Shown here: positions 63,492-64,000 of the stretch, one piece after another
How the letters are laid out: each line of letters opens with the position of its first letter
Position numbering within the stretch: the first letter of the stretch is position 1
Source: Nephrocerus scutellatus
Taxonomy: Eukaryota > Arthropoda > Insecta > Diptera > Pipunculidae
Direction of reading: 5' to 3'
NCBI GenBank assembly: GCA_947095585.1
Contig: OX352763.1
Span: 64,575,016-64,639,015, forward strand
Length of the DNA: 64,000 nt
The notes under the pieces: generated by a model
What the model saw: only the letters and a program-made list of their open reading frames with translations
The model's database searches: none
What the model was told of the DNA's origin: nothing
Position numbers and translations under genes: made by a program

Positions 63492-63877
63492 TTTTTTTTT
63501 TTTTTTTTTTAAAGACTCATTGCCAAGGGATAAGTCCCTGAATGACTTTCGTCACGGCAATAAGTTGGGCTATGCCCTTTATATTAAAATTAAAAATTCG
63601 AAGGAATGTGATTTACAATATAATACATTCCTCATGTTTGTAGCCGGTTTCAATTTATTTTCTCAGAATTATCTCTGATTCATTGAAAAAAGCAATACGA
63701 AAAAACGAACACGAAACTAAAACGACGCGAGTCCAAATACTTTTATCAATGAATCATGGTCAGGGAAAACTACAAAAAACCTTGACCAAGAAAATATTAC
63801 AAAATAAACAACAAATATTATAAATAATACAAAGAATACAATCAATAATAATTTTTTATAAAAAATAATCGTATCCT
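63492..63877 (-). mobile_element. 3' UTR and poly(A) tail of a LINE
   Basis: A run of 19 T (63492-63510) is the poly(A) tail of a minus-strand element. Upstream of it on that strand is about 370 bp of AT-rich 3' UTR following the stop codon at 63878-63880. Near the tail lies a stem-loop (63519-63561). Confidence 0.75.
63519..63561 (-). repeat. Stem-loop at the LINE 3' end
   Basis: attgcc (63519-63524) pairs with ggcaat (63556-63561), and an inner hairpin aggga/tccct (63526-63530 and 63535-63539) lies within. It is 8 bp from the poly(A) tail, where some LINE reverse transcriptases recognise their template RNA. Confidence 0.6.
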
Positions 63878-64000
63878 CTAATGAACACTACGGTCATCCT
63901 TCAGGAAGTTGTTGACAGCTATTTTGAAGGCCTGTAAATTATAAGATTCGGAAAATACGGAGTCGACCAATTGATTCCACATCGAACTCACTCTCGGATA
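63878..64000 (-). CDS. LINE ORF2 C-terminus (partial, runs off the right edge)
   Basis: The 40 codons before the TAG stop on the minus strand read YPRVSSMWNQLVDSVFSES then a NLQAFKIAVNNFL segment. The pattern R-V-x-x-x-W-N-x-L ... L-x-x-F-K-x-x-x-x-x-F-L is the conserved C-terminal end of many arthropod non-LTR retrotransposon ORF2 proteins of the Jockey/CR1 type. The poly(A) tail lies about 370 bp downstream. It is on the opposite strand to the RT remnant at 61.6-63.0 kb, so it is a different insertion. Most of the element would lie right of the window; integrity is unknown. Confidence 0.78.
   Translation of the reverse strand, partial: YPRVSSMWNQLVDSVFSESYNLQAFKIAVNNFLKDDRSVH

Overview
The window looks like insect, probably dipteran, heterochromatin. 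It is AT-rich eukaryotic DNA with no operons, no ribosome-binding-site-led genes and no recognisable host protein-coding gene. It holds parts of an LTR retrotransposon, LINE remnants and a tRNA-derived SINE around one very long satellite array. The species cannot be named from the sequence alone.

Layout. (1) 1-3549: the 5' part of a Ty3/gypsy-type LTR retrotransposon on the minus strand. Reading right to left it has a putative 545-bp LTR, a primer-binding site matching the 3' end of tRNA-Leu, a low-complexity leader, an intact gag with two CCHC zinc knuckles, and the start of pol with an intact aspartic protease. Pol is in the -1 frame. The gag/pol overlap carries a canonical slippery heptamer, a 6-nt spacer, a 12-bp hairpin and a possible pseudoknot, so a programmed frameshift is strongly suggested. 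RT and integrase would lie beyond the left edge. (2) 3550-4137: unique DNA with a hairpin, a 44-bp tandem repeat and a TTGAG microsatellite. (3) 4138-59430: about 468 head-to-tail copies of a 118-bp monomer, with clear higher-order structure. Monomer variants recur at 5-, 6- and 16-monomer spacings, and blocks of 1.4 to 5 kb are repeated almost without change. (4) 59431-61570: AT-rich non-coding DNA with diverged direct repeats and one short, possibly secreted ORF that I cannot confirm as a gene. (5) 61575-63058: a frameshifted non-LTR retrotransposon remnant with endonuclease C-terminus and RT motifs, plus strand. It is followed by a tRNA-derived SINE on the minus strand (63055-63231). (6) 63492-64000: the 3' end of a second LINE on the minus strand, with the end of its ORF, a 3' UTR and a poly(A) tail.

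The window reads as a satellite block grown by unequal exchange and segmental amplification, bordered by transposons. The two points I would follow up first are the higher-order organisation of the 118-bp satellite, including a 5-kb near-perfect duplication, and the gag-pol frameshift cassette. All ORFs inside the satellite are chance products of the repeat and are not annotated as genes.
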